A DNA stretch of 64,000 nt from Thiofilum flexile DSM 14609 (GCF_000380185.1 NZ_KB904748.1:60780-124779), one strand, 5' to 3'. Positions 8,187 to 17,616 are shown, numbered from the stretch's first letter. The notes: a model not told the origin generated them from the letters alone. Translations and numbers: made by a program.

Positions 8187-9974
8187 TTAACTATTACAGC
8201 GCTCAATATGAGTAAATATTTTCTCACACAGATCAGTTAATTCAGGGGTTAATTCCCACTGAAAATTTTTATTATACATATGCTCGCAGGCTATATCACA
8301 AAACTTCACTTTCTCTCGAATAGTGCCACTAGCTGCCGAAAATAGATTATTAGTGCTTTCTACTAAACCATCTAAGTATTTACCAATACCGTTCGGAGAG
8401 CTAAAGTAATCATTATATTTTATATTAATCAGATTTTCAGATGATAAGCCTTCTTTCTTTTTACTAGCACGGTTAAAAAAATCGTTAGCTGTAGCTTTTA
8501 AAATCTCTTCAGGCAGCATATTTTCAAACTCTTTGCCTTGAGTCACAAATAAGCTATCGCCTAATTGGTTAACTAAGATTTGATAACGATCTCCTTTAGT
8601 TTTGATATCACCATCTGCTATTAAAAAGGGTGTGGCACAAAGTTTTAAAGCTTTGAGCGAGTCGCTAGCCTCTTCATCCTCGTTAAAATCCCAATGTCCT
8701 AATACGCCACCTTGATATTCTACAAAAGCATAGTGAATATGCTCGCTGTAGTTTTGCCATTGTTGCTTTTCTGGATGTTCGGTTAAGTATTTTTTCATAT
8801 AGGCTTTTAGGTATAAGCGATCGGTAATACCTTCAACCCAGATGGTGGAGTTAGCTAAATAAACAGAGGTATTAAGCACACCTAACTCGCGTAGTAAATC
8901 TTTGTCTTCTTTGCAGTCATGTATGGTAAAAGTGGTTTTATCACCTTCTACTTTTTTCTTGAGACGATGAACGGTGACTTGATCACTATAGTTATAAAAA
9001 TCAATGAGGTGATTAGAGTGAGTAGTTATGAAGTACTGATGTGGTGTGTGGTCGATTAGGAAATGAATAAGCTTGCGGAGCATTCCGGGGTGTAGATTGA
9101 TTTCAGGTTCTTCGATGAAGAACATAGAAGGCTCAGTTTCAAGGTAGGCGGCTGAAGTAATTATGATGATTTGTTGTAGGCCATCGCCTAAGTGGTAAAT
9201 AGGGAATTGTTTTTCAATCCCTATTTTAACGGCTACAGTATCTTTCTTGTATTCGGGTATTAATGTTAGCTCAGCTTGATCGAAAAAATGATCTCCTAAA
9301 ATCTTTTCATATTCACGCACTATTTTTCGTTGTTCTGGTTGTCCAAGTAGTAAAGTCATTAAATTTTCATATAAATTGAATCCAGTATCTATACTGTTGT
9401 TGTATAGGTTATCAAAATAATCTTTTGTTGTTCTGTCTAAATAATGATCCTTATTTGAGTCAAAAGGTCTAAGCCCTCTTAGTATAGGGATGTAATGCTT
9501 TTTATCAACATTAGGAGATAGGTTGATGGTAATCTCTTTTAAAGATATCTCCTTTATGCTTGATAATGTTGGGTATTTGCTATCATTTAATTCCGTTATT
9601 TTTCCTATGCCCTGCCGACCATTTTTATAGGAGTATTCACTTGCAAATTGATTAAAATCTTTTATTAATAATTCAATTTCTAATAAGCTTTCTAGAGGGG
9701 CATCTCTTAGATATTGAGCACGTTTTTTAAATGAATCCTCACTTTTTTCTTTGAAATAGCTTAATATTTTATCTATTGCTTCAAATATGGCATCCGAGCT
9801 TATTGTGTAATTTTCCCGCTTTGATTTGACTAGCTCCCTTATTAAGCGACTCTTCCCACTATTATTAGCACCAACAAAAAAATTAACCTTTTTAACTTCA
9901 AGGTAGTCATATTCAGATTCTTGTGGTTCAGAGGCATAACCCTTTAATGCATTCGACCAAATTTTAGAAAACAT
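8187..9974 (-). CDS. OLD-like AAA ATPase with TOPRIM domain
   Basis: This 595-residue protein combines an ABC-type ATPase and a TOPRIM nuclease, the layout of OLD-family (overcoming lysogenization defect) proteins. The Walker A motif is G35-ANNSGKS-42, Walker B is MFFIEEPEINLHP (about 284-296), followed by the H-loop FITTHSNH. The TOPRIM part starts with the glutamate E381 in WVEGITDRLY and continues with D454-x-D456 in LIADGDIK. There is no adjacent UvrD-like helicase, so it resembles the stand-alone class rather than the Gabija pair. Base composition is clearly more AT-rich than prfC or cysS nearby, suggesting acquisition by transfer. OLD proteins are often phage-defence nucleases; that role is inferred here. 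Confidence 0.8.
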   Translation of the reverse strand: MFSKIWSNALKGYASEPQESEYDYLEVKKVNFFVGANNSGKSRLIRELVKSKRENYTISSDAIFEAIDKILSYFKEKSEDSFKKRAQYLRDAPLESLLEIELLIKDFNQFASEYSYKNGRQGIGKITELNDSKYPTLSSIKEISLKEITINLSPNVDKKHYIPILRGLRPFDSNKDHYLDRTTKDYFDNLYNNSIDTGFNLYENLMTLLLGQPEQRKIVREYEKILGDHFFDQAELTLIPEYKKDTVAVKIGIEKQFPIYHLGDGLQQIIIITSAAYLETEPSMFFIEEPEINLHPGMLRKLIHFLIDHTPHQYFITTHSNHLIDFYNYSDQVTVHRLKKKVEGDKTTFTIHDCKEDKDLLRELGVLNTSVYLANSTIWVEGITDRLYLKAYMKKYLTEHPEKQQWQNYSEHIHYAFVEYQGGVLGHWDFNEDEEASDSLKALKLCATPFLIADGDIKTKGDRYQILVNQLGDSLFVTQGKEFENMLPEEILKATANDFFNRASKKKEGLSSENLINIKYNDYFSSPNGIGKYLDGLVESTNNLFSAASGTIREKVKFCDIACEHMYNKNFQWELTPELTDLCEKIFTHIERCNS

Positions 9975-10085
9975 AATGCGCTCGATTTGTTAATCATTCA
10001 TCTATTATACTAATACCCTTGGTCTAGGTTTGACCATCTCGCATTAAACCCTAGCACTTTTCTGTACCCAACCCCTGCCTTCCGC

Positions 10086-10091
10086 TATAAT
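10086..10091 (+). promoter_or_regulatory. Candidate prfC -10 box
   Basis: A perfect TATAAT lies 36 bp before the prfC start in the gap between divergent genes. The corresponding -35 region is poor, so only the -10 box is proposed. Confidence 0.4.
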
Positions 10092-10126
10092 CCGCACCCT
10101 TAGTAATCAGCTTAATTCCACTCACC

Positions 10127-11716
10127 ATGACTGATCGTTTGCAAGAAACTGCCCGCCGAAGAACCTTCGCCATCATCTCGCACCCTGACGCGGGAAAAAC
10201 CACTATGACCGAAAAAGTGCTCCTATTCGGGGGTGCTATTCAATTAGCCGGAACCGTCAAAGGGCGCAAAGCGGCTCGCCACGCTACCTCAGACTGGATG
10301 ACCATGGAAAAAGAGCGCGGCATCTCGGTCACGTCGTCGGTGATGCAATTCCCCTATAATGGGCGCATTGTCAATCTACTCGACACCCCCGGACACGAGG
10401 ACTTCTCCGAAGACACCTACCGTGTCCTCACCGCTGTCGATTCGGCCTTAATGGTCATCGACGTGGCAAAAGGGGTCGAGGAGCGCACCATTAAATTAAT
10501 GGAAGTCTGCCGTTTACGCGATACGCCGATTATGACCTTTATTAATAAGCTCGACCGCGAAGGTAAAGAGCCGATTGAATTATTAGATGAAGTCGAAACG
10601 GTATTAAATATTCAATGCGCTCCCATTACCTGGCCGATTGGTATGGGTAAACGCCTAAAAGGTATTTACCACCTCTATCAAGATAAAGTCATTTTGTATA
10701 AGCCGAGTACCGAAAAAAAGCTCGACTATGACGAGATTCAAGGTTTAGATAATCCCGAATTAGATGAAAAGCTGGGTACTCAAGCCGATGAATTACGCGA
10801 AGAAATTGAATTAGTGAAAGGGGCAAGTCACGAGTTTAATGTAGAGGCGTATTTAAAAGGCACCTTAACCCCTGTCTATTTTGGTACAGCACTTAATAGT
10901 TTTGGTATTCGTGAATTACTCGATGATTTCGTCGAATATGCACCTGCTCCTCAAGCTCGCCCGACGATTACACGCGCAGTCAAGGCCGAAGAAGAGCCTT
11001 TCACAGGCTTTGTCTTTAAAATTCAAGCCAATATGGATCCTCAACATCGTGATCGCATGGCCTTTTTACGGGTATGTTCTGGCAAATTTGAAAAGGGTAT
11101 GAAAGCGCGTCATGTACGTTTGGGTAAAGATGTGAAAATTCCCGATGCACTCACCTTTATGGCCTCTGACCGTGAGCATGTCGAGGATGCGTATCCGGGG
11201 GATATTATTGGGTTACATAATCACGGCAGTATTCGCATTGGTGATACCTTTACGATGGGCGAAAGTCTGCAATTTACCGGCATACCCAATTTCGCACCGG
11301 AGCTATTCCGCCGCGCACAATTACGTGACCCTTTAAAAATGAAGCAACTGCAAAAAGGGCTAGCCGAATTATGCGAAGAGGGAGCTACTCAATTATTTAA
11401 GCCACTGACCAATAATGATCTGATTTTAGGTGCAGTCGGTATTCTACAATTTGACGTAGTCGCACAGCGCTTAAAAGATGAATATAAAGTCGATGCTATT
11501 TTTGAGGCTGTGAATGTCAGCACCGCTCGTTGGGTGACTTCTAGTAATGAGAAAAAATGGGAAGAGTTTAAAACTAAGGCAGCCGCTAATTTAGCGCTCG
11601 ATCATGCGGGTGAGTTAGTTTATATCGCACCGACTCGAGTGAATTTACAAATGGCGCAAGAAAAATGGCCGGATATTACCTTCCACTCCACACGGGAACA
11701 CGGTATGGCGCTGTAA
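10127..11716 (+). CDS. prfC: Peptide chain release factor 3
   Basis: RF3 is a translational GTPase that recycles RF1/RF2 from the ribosome after peptide release and contributes to post-peptidyl-transfer quality control. The 529-residue length equals the family standard. GTPase motifs are visible: G1 [11 protein letters not shown]3 [10 protein letters not shown] and G4 [10 protein letters not shown]. Domain II follows with [19 protein letters not shown], and the C-terminal domain contains [13 protein letters not shown]. The gene stands alone, transcribed away from the OLD-like gene, and ends at a strong bidirectional hairpin. Confident identification. Confidence 0.97.
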   Translation: MTDRLQETARRRTFAIISHPDAGKTTMTEKVLLFGGAIQLAGTVKGRKAARHATSDWMTMEKERGISVTSSVMQFPYNGRIVNLLDTPGHEDFSEDTYRVLTAVDSALMVIDVAKGVEERTIKLMEVCRLRDTPIMTFINKLDREGKEPIELLDEVETVLNIQCAPITWPIGMGKRLKGIYHLYQDKVILYKPSTEKKLDYDEIQGLDNPELDEKLGTQADELREEIELVKGASHEFNVEAYLKGTLTPVYFGTALNSFGIRELLDDFVEYAPAPQARPTITRAVKAEEEPFTGFVFKIQANMDPQHRDRMAFLRVCSGKFEKGMKARHVRLGKDVKIPDALTFMASDREHVEDAYPGDIIGLHNHGSIRIGDTFTMGESLQFTGIPNFAPELFRRAQLRDPLKMKQLQKGLAELCEEGATQLFKPLTNNDLILGAVGILQFDVVAQRLKDEYKVDAIFEAVNVSTARWVTSSNEKKWEEFKTKAAANLALDHAGELVYIAPTRVNLQMAQEKWPDITFHSTREHGMAL

Positions 11717-11748
11717 TGAGATTTATATCTTATTAGTTCATCTTAGTA

Positions 11749-11791
11749 TAAGCGGGTATTTCTGAAGAGTCTTAACAGAAATACCCGCTTA
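11749..11791. terminator. Bidirectional terminator, repeat-derived
   Basis: There is a perfect 16-bp stem (TAAGCGGGTATTTCTG against CAGAAATACCCGCTTA) with an 11-base loop, located between convergent prfC and the DUF2059 gene; ATTTTAG follows on the plus side and TAAGA on the minus side. Stem and loop (GAAGAGTCTT) match the left end of the intergenic palindromic repeats C and E, so it looks like an internally deleted repeat now placed as a terminator. Confidence 0.8.
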
Positions 11792-11805
11792 TTTTAGCGG
11801 GTCGC

Positions 11806-12390
11806 TTATTTCTTTTCTTCGGCTTTTTCTTCAGCTTTGCCTTCGGCCTTTTCCTCGGTTTTGGCTTCTGGTTTAGCTTCTGCGGCAGCATCCTTCGCTT
11901 TCGCCATATCCTGCATAAATTCTTGTTGAATTTTTGCCATTTTAGGCTGTAAACCAACCATCATGTCTTGAGTAGCAGTCATGGTGTTTTGCATTAAAGT
12001 AGGCATTTTATTTGCCATAGCTTCTCCTGCAGGGGTTTTATAAAAATCTACCATGCCTTTTAACTCTTCCTCAGTAAACGTTTCTTTATATAACTTTATA
12101 CTAAGGGGTTTCATTTTTTCCCAGCTTACTTCTTCTTTCATTGCTGCCAGCATTTTGCTGATCATATTATCAATAGCTTTTTGCTCTTCTGGATTGATTT
12201 CCTCACCTTGAGTCATTTTAGCCATGCTTTGATCCATCATGGATTTGACTTGCTCATGTATGTCCGTAATCATTTTTTCAGATTTGGTGAGCGTTAATAA
12301 CTCTTCAATAGTCGCATCAGTAGCAGGTTCGGCAAAGGCTAAGTGAGTGCTGAATAATAAAGAAAGTGCAATAACTTTAACGAATTTCAT
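11806..12390 (-). CDS. Secreted DUF2059 protein with Lys/Glu/Ala tail
   Basis: This 194-residue protein has a signal peptide (MKFVKVIALSLLFSTHLAFA, residues 1-20), so it is probably periplasmic. The central part, including MKPLSIKLYKETFTEEELKG and the following FYKTPAGEAMANKMP, is the DUF2059 signature. After about residue 163 comes a low-complexity tail of repeated KAEEK-like units, absent from most family members and probably an unstructured charged extension. DUF2059 proteins have no established biochemical role. A tract upstream of the ATG (AGGAATTATTA in gene orientation) is the only ribosome-binding-site-like sequence. Confidence 0.75.
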   Translation of the reverse strand: MKFVKVIALSLLFSTHLAFAEPATDATIEELLTLTKSEKMITDIHEQVKSMMDQSMAKMTQGEEINPEEQKAIDNMISKMLAAMKEEVSWEKMKPLSIKLYKETFTEEELKGMVDFYKTPAGEAMANKMPTLMQNTMTATQDMMVGLQPKMAKIQQEFMQDMAKAKDAAAEAKPEAKTEEKAEGKAEEKAEEKK

Positions 12391-12445
12391 AATAATTCCT
12401 AGGTATTAAAAAAAGCTTATTTTAATTAGACGTGATTGAGAGTAT

Positions 12446-12799
12446 TTACAGAGCAGCACCATTGAAAACAGGGGCAGGAAGCGATAAAGCATCTAGGCTA
12501 TCGATACAGCCTAAATTCACGCGGTAGTGTCCGGGCTTGCGTAGTGTCTGATGAAAGGGATAGATCCCACAGTGTTTGCAAAAATGATGTTTAGCGACCT
12601 CTGAACCAAAGGCATAGGTGGCTAAAGCATCATTCTGAATAGTAATTTTTAATTCTTCAGGTGCTAGCATAAAGTCACTCATGACCGCACCTCGGCGTTT
12701 GCAAAAAGAGCAGTTACAACGCAAACTGCTGCTAATCGTAGGCGCTGTAAATTCAAATTGAATAGCACCACAGTGACAGCTACCTTGATAAGTTTGCAT
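12446..12799 (-). CDS. GFA-family zinc protein
   Basis: This protein of about 117 residues has the GFA/CENP-V fold signature: CHCGAIQFEF near the N-terminus, CNCSFCKRRGAV about 20 residues later, and HHFCKHCGIYPFHQTLRKPG, supplying the cysteine sets that bind structural and catalytic-type zinc. The family was named for glutathione-dependent formaldehyde activation, but many members are simply annotated as GFA-fold and the reaction is unproven. An in-frame TTG lies 12 bp upstream; ATG 12799 was preferred because GGAG sits 8 bases before it. Confidence 0.8.
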   Translation of the reverse strand: MQTYQGSCHCGAIQFEFTAPTISSSLRCNCSFCKRRGAVMSDFMLAPEELKITIQNDALATYAFGSEVAKHHFCKHCGIYPFHQTLRKPGHYRVNLGCIDSLDALSLPAPVFNGAAL

Positions 12800-12873
12800 G
12801 AGTGACTCCAATGGCTTCTATATTGAGAGGGAAATTATAAATTCATCAGTACTAAAGGGCAAATGACACGCTA

Positions 12874-14256
12874 TTAGCCTCGCTTCCAAGTCGTCACGCC
12901 AGACTTATCCTCCAATAGAATCCCTTGAGCTTTTAATTCATCACGAATACGGTCTGATTCGGCCCATTGTTTAGTAGCGCGTGCCTCATTGCGTTGTTGG
13001 ATCAAGGCTTCAATCGCACTATCTGCAAACCCCCCTTTACTGTCACCCTTAAACCAAGTCTCACTGTCACTGTTTAGTAAACCTAAAACACTGGCTAGTT
13101 GTTTTAAGAGTGCCGCATGAGTGGATGCACTTTCAGCATTTTCATGACTGAGGCGGTTAATTTCCCGCGCTAAATCAAACAATACTGCAATAGCTTCTGG
13201 CGTATTAAAATCATCCTGCATGGCAGTATGAAAGCGTTGCTCATAAGCGGTATCGAGCGCAGGGGTGACATTGAGATTGACATCACGTAACGCAGTATAT
13301 AGGCGTGTTAATGAATTGCGAGCATGGTCTAAGGTTTCAGTGCTGTAATTGACCGGACTGCGATAATGGCTATTCAGGAGAAAAAAGCGCACTTCTTCAG
13401 CTTTATAATGTTCGAGTATTTCGCGCACGGTAAAGAAATTGCCCAATGATTTAGACATTTTCTCGCCATCAATACGCACAAAGCCATTATGCATCCAATA
13501 ATTAACCGACTGATGTCCGGTGCAACCTTCGGTTTGAGCAATTTCATTTTCATGATGCGGGAATTGCAAATCATGCCCCCCCCCATGAATATCAAACTGC
13601 TCGCCTAAGAGCTTAGTCGACATGGCGGAGCATTCAATATGCCACCCCGGACGCCCCTGTCCCCAACTCGCGGCCCATGCAGGTTCTTGCGGTTTGGCGG
13701 CTTTCCAGAGTACGAAATCGAGTGGATCGTTTTTGACTTCATCAATGGCAATACGCTCACCTGCGCGTAAATCTTCTAATTTACGCCCGGATAATTTGCC
13801 ATAACCCACAAACTCAGAGACGTCATAATACACATCCTGATTGCTGCCGACATAAGCCAAACCTTTAGTAATCAAGGTCTGAATCATGGCCTGCATAGCG
13901 GGGATATATTCGGTCGCTTTAGGCTCAAGGTTAGGGCGCAATACCTGTAGTGCGGCTTCATCCTCATACATGGCTTGAATAAAGCGTGCGGTGAGCGCTT
14001 GGATAGTTTCGCCGTTTTCATTGGCACGTTTAATAATTTTATCGTCAATATCGGTGATATTGCGTACATAGGTCACGTCATAGCCTAACGCTTGCAGATA
14101 GCGATAGACCATATCAAACACGACCATGACCCGTGCATGTCCTAGATGACAATAATCATAGACCGTCATACCGCACACATACATGCGTACTTTGCCAGCT
14201 TCCAAAGGAGTAAAGATTTCTTTTTGACGGGTTAAACTATTGTAAATCTGTAACAT
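12874..14256 (-). CDS. cysS: Cysteinyl-tRNA synthetase
   Basis: CysS charges tRNA-Cys with cysteine in the cytoplasm. The 460-residue length is typical. Class I motifs are present: CHLGHAR (HIGH type) near residue 36 within [19 protein letters not shown], and KMSKSLGNF (KMSKS) around residue 268. The zinc-binding environment is seen in [10 protein letters not shown] and [17 protein letters not shown]. The ATG is 24 bp from the OsmC-like gene upstream. A single gene of this kind should be essential. Confident identification. Confidence 0.97.
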   Translation of the reverse strand: MLQIYNSLTRQKEIFTPLEAGKVRMYVCGMTVYDYCHLGHARVMVVFDMVYRYLQALGYDVTYVRNITDIDDKIIKRANENGETIQALTARFIQAMYEDEAALQVLRPNLEPKATEYIPAMQAMIQTLITKGLAYVGSNQDVYYDVSEFVGYGKLSGRKLEDLRAGERIAIDEVKNDPLDFVLWKAAKPQEPAWAASWGQGRPGWHIECSAMSTKLLGEQFDIHGGGHDLQFPHHENEIAQTEGCTGHQSVNYWMHNGFVRIDGEKMSKSLGNFFTVREILEHYKAEEVRFFLLNSHYRSPVNYSTETLDHARNSLTRLYTALRDVNLNVTPALDTAYEQRFHTAMQDDFNTPEAIAVLFDLAREINRLSHENAESASTHAALLKQLASVLGLLNSDSETWFKGDSKGGFADSAIEALIQQRNEARATKQWAESDRIRDELKAQGILLEDKSGVTTWKRG

Positions 14257-14280
14257 AATAAAGCACTTAATTCTCTAATA

Positions 14281-14691
14281 TTAATCAACTAAACGGCTTA
14301 AAATACTCGCTCCATGACTGAGTGTTTTATGCACCGGGCAACGATCCGCAATCTCTAATAAACGCTCGCGTTGTTCAGCATCGAGATTACCGATCAGTTT
14401 AATATCGCGTTCAATGACACTATTTTTATTCGTATCACGGCTGTGGCGCAGGGTAATTTGGGCATCTTGTAAGTCCCATTTTTTACGCTCAGCATACATA
14501 CGAATCGTCATGGCCGTACACGCACCGAGTGCGGCTTTCAGTAGTTCATACGGGGCTGCACCTAAATCTTCTCCTCCTAATGTTGCCGGCTCATCCGCCA
14601 CAAGGGGATGATGGCCTGCTTTGATATCACAGGTATAACCCGTAGGATTACGCAAATTGACGACAACCGTGTGTGGGTCTTTACTAGGCAT
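14281..14691 (-). CDS. OsmC-family peroxiredoxin-like protein
   Basis: The chosen product is 136 residues and carries the OsmC core: GGEDLGAAPYELLKAALGACTAMTIRMYA with the first redox-type cysteine, and the C-terminal ADRCPVHKTLSHGA with the second. OsmC proteins reduce organic hydroperoxides; this subtype (YhfA/OsmC-like) is often uncharacterised. The open frame extends to 14769, but ATG 14691 is preferred because AAGGAG lies 8 bases upstream and the OsmC fold begins there. It lies just upstream of cysS in the same direction and may share its transcript. Confidence 0.82.
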   Translation of the reverse strand: MPSKDPHTVVVNLRNPTGYTCDIKAGHHPLVADEPATLGGEDLGAAPYELLKAALGACTAMTIRMYAERKKWDLQDAQITLRHSRDTNKNSVIERDIKLIGNLDAEQRERLLEIADRCPVHKTLSHGASILSRLVD

Positions 14692-14793
14692 AGGGATACT
14701 CCTTCTCTTTAAGCCAACATGGTAGCGAAAAGGCTGTGCTTCCGCTACTTGCGTGTGCATGATCAGCATTTAATCAAGATAAGGGAATAAGCA

Positions 14794-15750
14794 ATGCGAC
14801 AGGCTAAGCGATTAATTCAGGGTTTGTGTTTATTAGCCGTTTTACTGAGCCTAGGGGGCTGTGCCACGACTCACTACCTACAAAGCCAAGAACGGGCTAC
14901 ACCTGCCTTAACGCCTCAGTCTTTTATAGCCGACGATGCTACGCGCTTACCCTTGCAAGTTTGGAACTCACCCACAACACCACAGGCACATTTAATTTTA
15001 TTACATGGTTTTAATGAATATGCGGGGGCTTTTGACCATGTAGGCAAATATTTTGCCAGCCAAGGGGTGAAGGTTTGGGCTTATGATCAGCGCGGTTTTG
15101 GGCGCGGTGAGCAGCGCGGGCTTTGGGCAGGGGATGAGCGTATGGCACAGGATACTCGGCAGTTTGTGCAATTAGTACATGCACAGTCACCCAATCAGCC
15201 GCTATTTTTATTAGGTACATCAATGGGGGCAGCGGTGGTACTCAAAGCGACAGCAGGTCATCCGAATTTGCCTTTGCAAGGTGTGATTTTAGAAGCCCCT
15301 GCGGTGTGGACGCGAGCAACGCAACCGTTTTATCAGCGCTGGTCATTAGCCTTGGTTAGGCGTGTTGCTCCACATTGGTCACCCTCTGGAACGAGTTTAA
15401 AAATTCGCGCCTCGGATAATGATGCAATGCTGCGCGAGATTTGGCAAAGCCCTTATATGATTCGCAAAAGCCGTATGGATACCGTAGCAGGTTTAGTCGA
15501 TTTAATGGATAGTGCTTATCAAGCGGCGAATACTATGTCTTATCCCACTTTAGTTTTATATGGTTTAAAAGATCAGGTGATTCCCTATAAACCGATTAAT
15601 CGTTTACGCCAACGCTTACCTAAAGCGAGTACTAATACCTATAAAGAATATCCGAATGGTTGGCATATGCTCATGCGTGATTTACAGGGAAAACGGGTAA
15701 TGGATGATGCTTTGCAGTGGATGAAAACAACTAGAGCGGTGAAAGAATAA
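14794..15750 (+). CDS. Lipoprotein alpha/beta hydrolase (monoacylglycerol lipase-like)
   Basis: This 318-residue protein has a lipoprotein signal with lipobox LGGC (cysteine near residue 23), so it should be anchored in the envelope. The hydrolase core has LILLHGFNEYAGAF (oxyanion region), VWAYDQRGFGRGEQRG, and the nucleophile elbow GTSMG with serine as catalytic residue. The acid is likely in LYGLKDQVIP and the histidine in GWHMLMRD. This is the Hydrolase_4/monoacylglycerol lipase group; the natural ester is unknown. It is transcribed divergently from the OsmC-like gene with a 102-bp gap. Confidence 0.85.
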   Translation: MRQAKRLIQGLCLLAVLLSLGGCATTHYLQSQERATPALTPQSFIADDATRLPLQVWNSPTTPQAHLILLHGFNEYAGAFDHVGKYFASQGVKVWAYDQRGFGRGEQRGLWAGDERMAQDTRQFVQLVHAQSPNQPLFLLGTSMGAAVVLKATAGHPNLPLQGVILEAPAVWTRATQPFYQRWSLALVRRVAPHWSPSGTSLKIRASDNDAMLREIWQSPYMIRKSRMDTVAGLVDLMDSAYQAANTMSYPTLVLYGLKDQVIPYKPINRLRQRLPKASTNTYKEYPNGWHMLMRDLQGKRVMDDALQWMKTTRAVKE

Positions 15751-15789
15751 ATAGGCTGATAGAACCTGTGATGATGGGGAAAACATTAT

Positions 15790-15817
15790 TTGAATTATAC
15801 TAAACTTAAGGTATAGT
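15790..15817 (+). promoter_or_regulatory. Promoter of the Y RNA/rsr locus
   Basis: TTGAAT at 15790-15795 and TATAGT at 15812-15817 are separated by 16 bp, a good sigma-70 type promoter. Transcription would begin near 15824, right at the first RNA module. A similar GGTATAGT is found at the equivalent place (17677-17684) before the third Y RNA. Confidence 0.6.
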
Positions 15818-15820
15818 AAA

Positions 15821-15877
15821 CCTCCCGTGGTGTAGCAAACAGCGGTTTCTCTTAAACGATGATACTGTTTGTGAGGG
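15821..15877 (+). ncRNA. Y-like stem module upstream of Y1
   Basis: The segment starts CCTCCCGTGGTGTAG and contains a perfect 7-bp pairing CAAACAG (15836-15842) with CTGTTTG (15865-15871), plus an outer CCTC/GAGG pairing. The GTGGTGTAG motif is shared with the 5' strand of Y1, Y2 and Y3. It has no tRNA-like part. A diverged counterpart lies at about 17687-17745. It is either the 5' part of a longer Y RNA transcript or a separate minimal Y-like module. Confidence 0.5.
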
Positions 15878-15888
15878 TCCCGGATAAT

Positions 15889-16021
15889 CAGCGTGGTGTA
15901 GATGACGGTTACTTCGTTTTAAGGAACCTGTGGTCGGTGGTTCGAGTCCACCCAGATGTGAAAGCATCTGTAGCTCAGTTGGATAGAGTACAGCATAGTC
16001 CGTGATCGCCTGTTCCCGCTG
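15889..16021 (+). ncRNA. yrlA: Y RNA 1 (YrlA-like) with full tRNA-mimic domain
   Basis: Outer stem CAGCG (15889-15893) pairs with CGCTG (16017-16021), followed by GATGACGG against CCGTGATC (one mismatch); this is the expected Rsr-binding end. Inside is a circularly permuted tRNA: T arm GGTGG-TTCGAGT-CCACC, then the closed acceptor hairpin CAGATGT-GAAA-GCATCTG, then D arm GCTC-AGTTGGATA-GAGT. In a real tRNA the D arm comes before the T arm and the acceptor ends are open, so this is not a tRNA gene. The layout is the one known for bacterial YrlA RNAs, which mimic tRNA and associate with Rsr. Its position directly upstream of rsr supports the call. Confidence 0.85.
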
Positions 16022-16047
16022 TCCCTTACCATTAACACCTCTATTAT

Positions 16048-16196
16048 CAGTGTGGTGTAGATAACGGTTACTTCAAATGGTGACTTCCTTGGAATATAAC
16101 TATTTCATTGAAGTGTGGTTCAAATCCACCCAGATACGAAAGTATCTGTGGCTCTAGTAATAGAGTAAAATAGCCCGTCATCGCCTGTTCCCACTG
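16048..16196 (+). ncRNA. Y RNA 2 (YrlA-like), degenerate D arm
   Basis: Outer stem CAGTG pairs with CACTG; relative to Y1 both strands changed (C-G to T-A), a compensatory change that supports a real helix. GATAACGG faces CCGTCATC. The module has a longer internal segment (16080-16108), T arm GTGG-TTCAAAT-CCAC, acceptor hairpin CAGATAC-GAAA-GTATCTG closed by a GNRA tetraloop, and a weak D arm GCTC-TAGTAATA-GAGT that lacks the GG pair of the D loop. It ends 37 bp before the rsr start with no terminator in between, so it may be cut from the rsr mRNA leader. Confidence 0.8.
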
Positions 16197-16233
16197 TCCA
16201 TTTTGCTTGCCACGGATAACAAGGAGTTAGAAC

Positions 16234-17580
16234 GTGGCACGTATTAATAAAAAAACAGCATCCACTTTCACCCATGAAGGTGCGAAATCCCCCAACATCA
16301 GCCCTTATCTAGAGCTACGCCGGACTATTATGGCTTGTTTGCTCTGGGAGGATGGCTTTTATGAATCCGGTGTATCGGTTGCAGACCGCATCCATGATCT
16401 TGCCCATCTCATCAGTGCTCAACAGTTATCTGAACTAGCCATTGAAGCCCGCAATACCCATCATTTGCGTCATGCGCCTTTATTATTGACCCGCGAGCTA
16501 GCACGCCATAAAGAGGTTAAGGGTTCCACTCTTGTGGCGAGTACCTTACAACAGGTCATTAACCGTCCTGATGAGCTGGCTGAGTTTTTAGCACTTTATT
16601 GGGGTGGGGCTGATCGGCGCAAAACCAAAGAAAAGCTAACCAGACAGGTCAAGCAAGGGCTAGCCGCCGCCTTTACTAAGTTTGATGAATATCAGCTCGC
16701 AAAATATAACCGCGATAATGGTATCAAATTGGTGGATGTATTGTTTATGGTGCACGCCAAGCCAAAAGATCAAGATCAGGCTGAACTATGGAAGCGCTTG
16801 ATTGAGGGAAAACTAGCTGTTCCTGATACCTGGGAGGTACGCCTATCCGGGGGTGAGGATAAGGGTGAAGTATTTACTGATCTATTAAAACGGAACCGCA
16901 TTGGCTATTTAGCCGCGCTGCGTAATCTGCGTAATATGCAGCAGACGAAGGTTGATAAGCGCCTGATTGCGGATTATTTAATGCAGAATAAGGGTATTAG
17001 TCAGATATTACCCTTTCGGTTTATTGCAGCAGCCCGTGCAGTTCCGGCGTGGGAGGATATTATCGAGCCTGCCATGCTCAAGGCTACCGCCAGTATGGAA
17101 AAGCTTCCGGGTAAGACTATTATTCTAGTGGATCGCTCCGGTTCTATGGAGGCGCAACTATCCAGCAAATCAGACTTGTCACGCGGTGATGCGGCAGCCG
17201 CTTTGGCGGTGTTATTGCGTGAAGTGTGTGAGGAGGTTGAGGTCTGGTGGTTTACAGCAGGCGAGAAAAATAGTGGGTATGTATGGTTGGCACAAACGCC
17301 TCCTCGTCGTGGTTTCGCACTGGCAGAGTTACTGCAACCGCTGAATGCAGGTACGGATCTGGGCGGTGCGGTAAAGGCTATGCTGGCAAGGGAGTATGAT
17401 CGCCTAATCGTCTTGACGGATGAACAATCTAGCACGGATGTTCCCCAGCCCACCTCAGGGCAAAATTATATGATCAATATTGCCAACTATAGAAATGGGG
17501 TGGGCTATGGCCAGTGGATTCATATCGATGGATTTTCTGAGTCCATTATCCGGTTTGTGCATACACTAGAGGCTGCCTAA
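16234..17580 (+). CDS. rsr: Ro60/Rsr-type TROVE-vWA RNA-binding protein
   Basis: This 448-residue orthologue of Ro60 has an N-terminal TROVE HEAT-repeat ring (about residues 20-290) and a C-terminal von Willebrand A domain. MIDAS residues are intact: D300-x-S302-x-S304 in VDRSGSM, T374 in NAGTDLGGA, and D396 in LTDEQSS. It is shorter than Deinococcus Rsr (about 530). Rsr proteins bind Y RNAs and misfolded RNA and, with exonucleases such as PNPase, act in RNA decay and processing. Two Y RNA modules lie immediately upstream and a third downstream. The start is GTG 16234, with AAGGAG 7 bases before it. No rtcB/rtcA genes adjoin, unlike some enteric loci. Confidence 0.93.
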   Translation: MARINKKTASTFTHEGAKSPNISPYLELRRTIMACLLWEDGFYESGVSVADRIHDLAHLISAQQLSELAIEARNTHHLRHAPLLLTRELARHKEVKGSTLVASTLQQVINRPDELAEFLALYWGGADRRKTKEKLTRQVKQGLAAAFTKFDEYQLAKYNRDNGIKLVDVLFMVHAKPKDQDQAELWKRLIEGKLAVPDTWEVRLSGGEDKGEVFTDLLKRNRIGYLAALRNLRNMQQTKVDKRLIADYLMQNKGISQILPFRFIAAARAVPAWEDIIEPAMLKATASMEKLPGKTIILVDRSGSMEAQLSSKSDLSRGDAAAALAVLLREVCEEVEVWWFTAGEKNSGYVWLAQTPPRRGFALAELLQPLNAGTDLGGAVKAMLAREYDRLIVLTDEQSSTDVPQPTSGQNYMINIANYRNGVGYGQWIHIDGFSESIIRFVHTLEAA

Positions 17581-17588
17581 GCCGCTTG

Positions 17589-17616
17589 GAGTGCTAGCGA
17601 CTCACAGCTCGCACTC
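17589..17616 (+). terminator. Weak hairpin after rsr
   Basis: GAGTGC at 17589-17594 pairs with GCACTC at 17611-17616, with an inner AGC/GCT extension. There is no proper U-tract, so termination activity is doubtful. Confidence 0.3.

Noticed and set aside
8187..9974. Gabija system
   Set aside because: GajB-like UvrD helicase gene is absent on either side of the OLD-type gene.
15925..15990. tRNA gene suggested by TTCGAGTCC and AGCTCAGTTGG boxes
   Set aside because: The T arm precedes the D arm and the acceptor stem is a closed hairpin, so it is a permuted mimic, not a tRNA.
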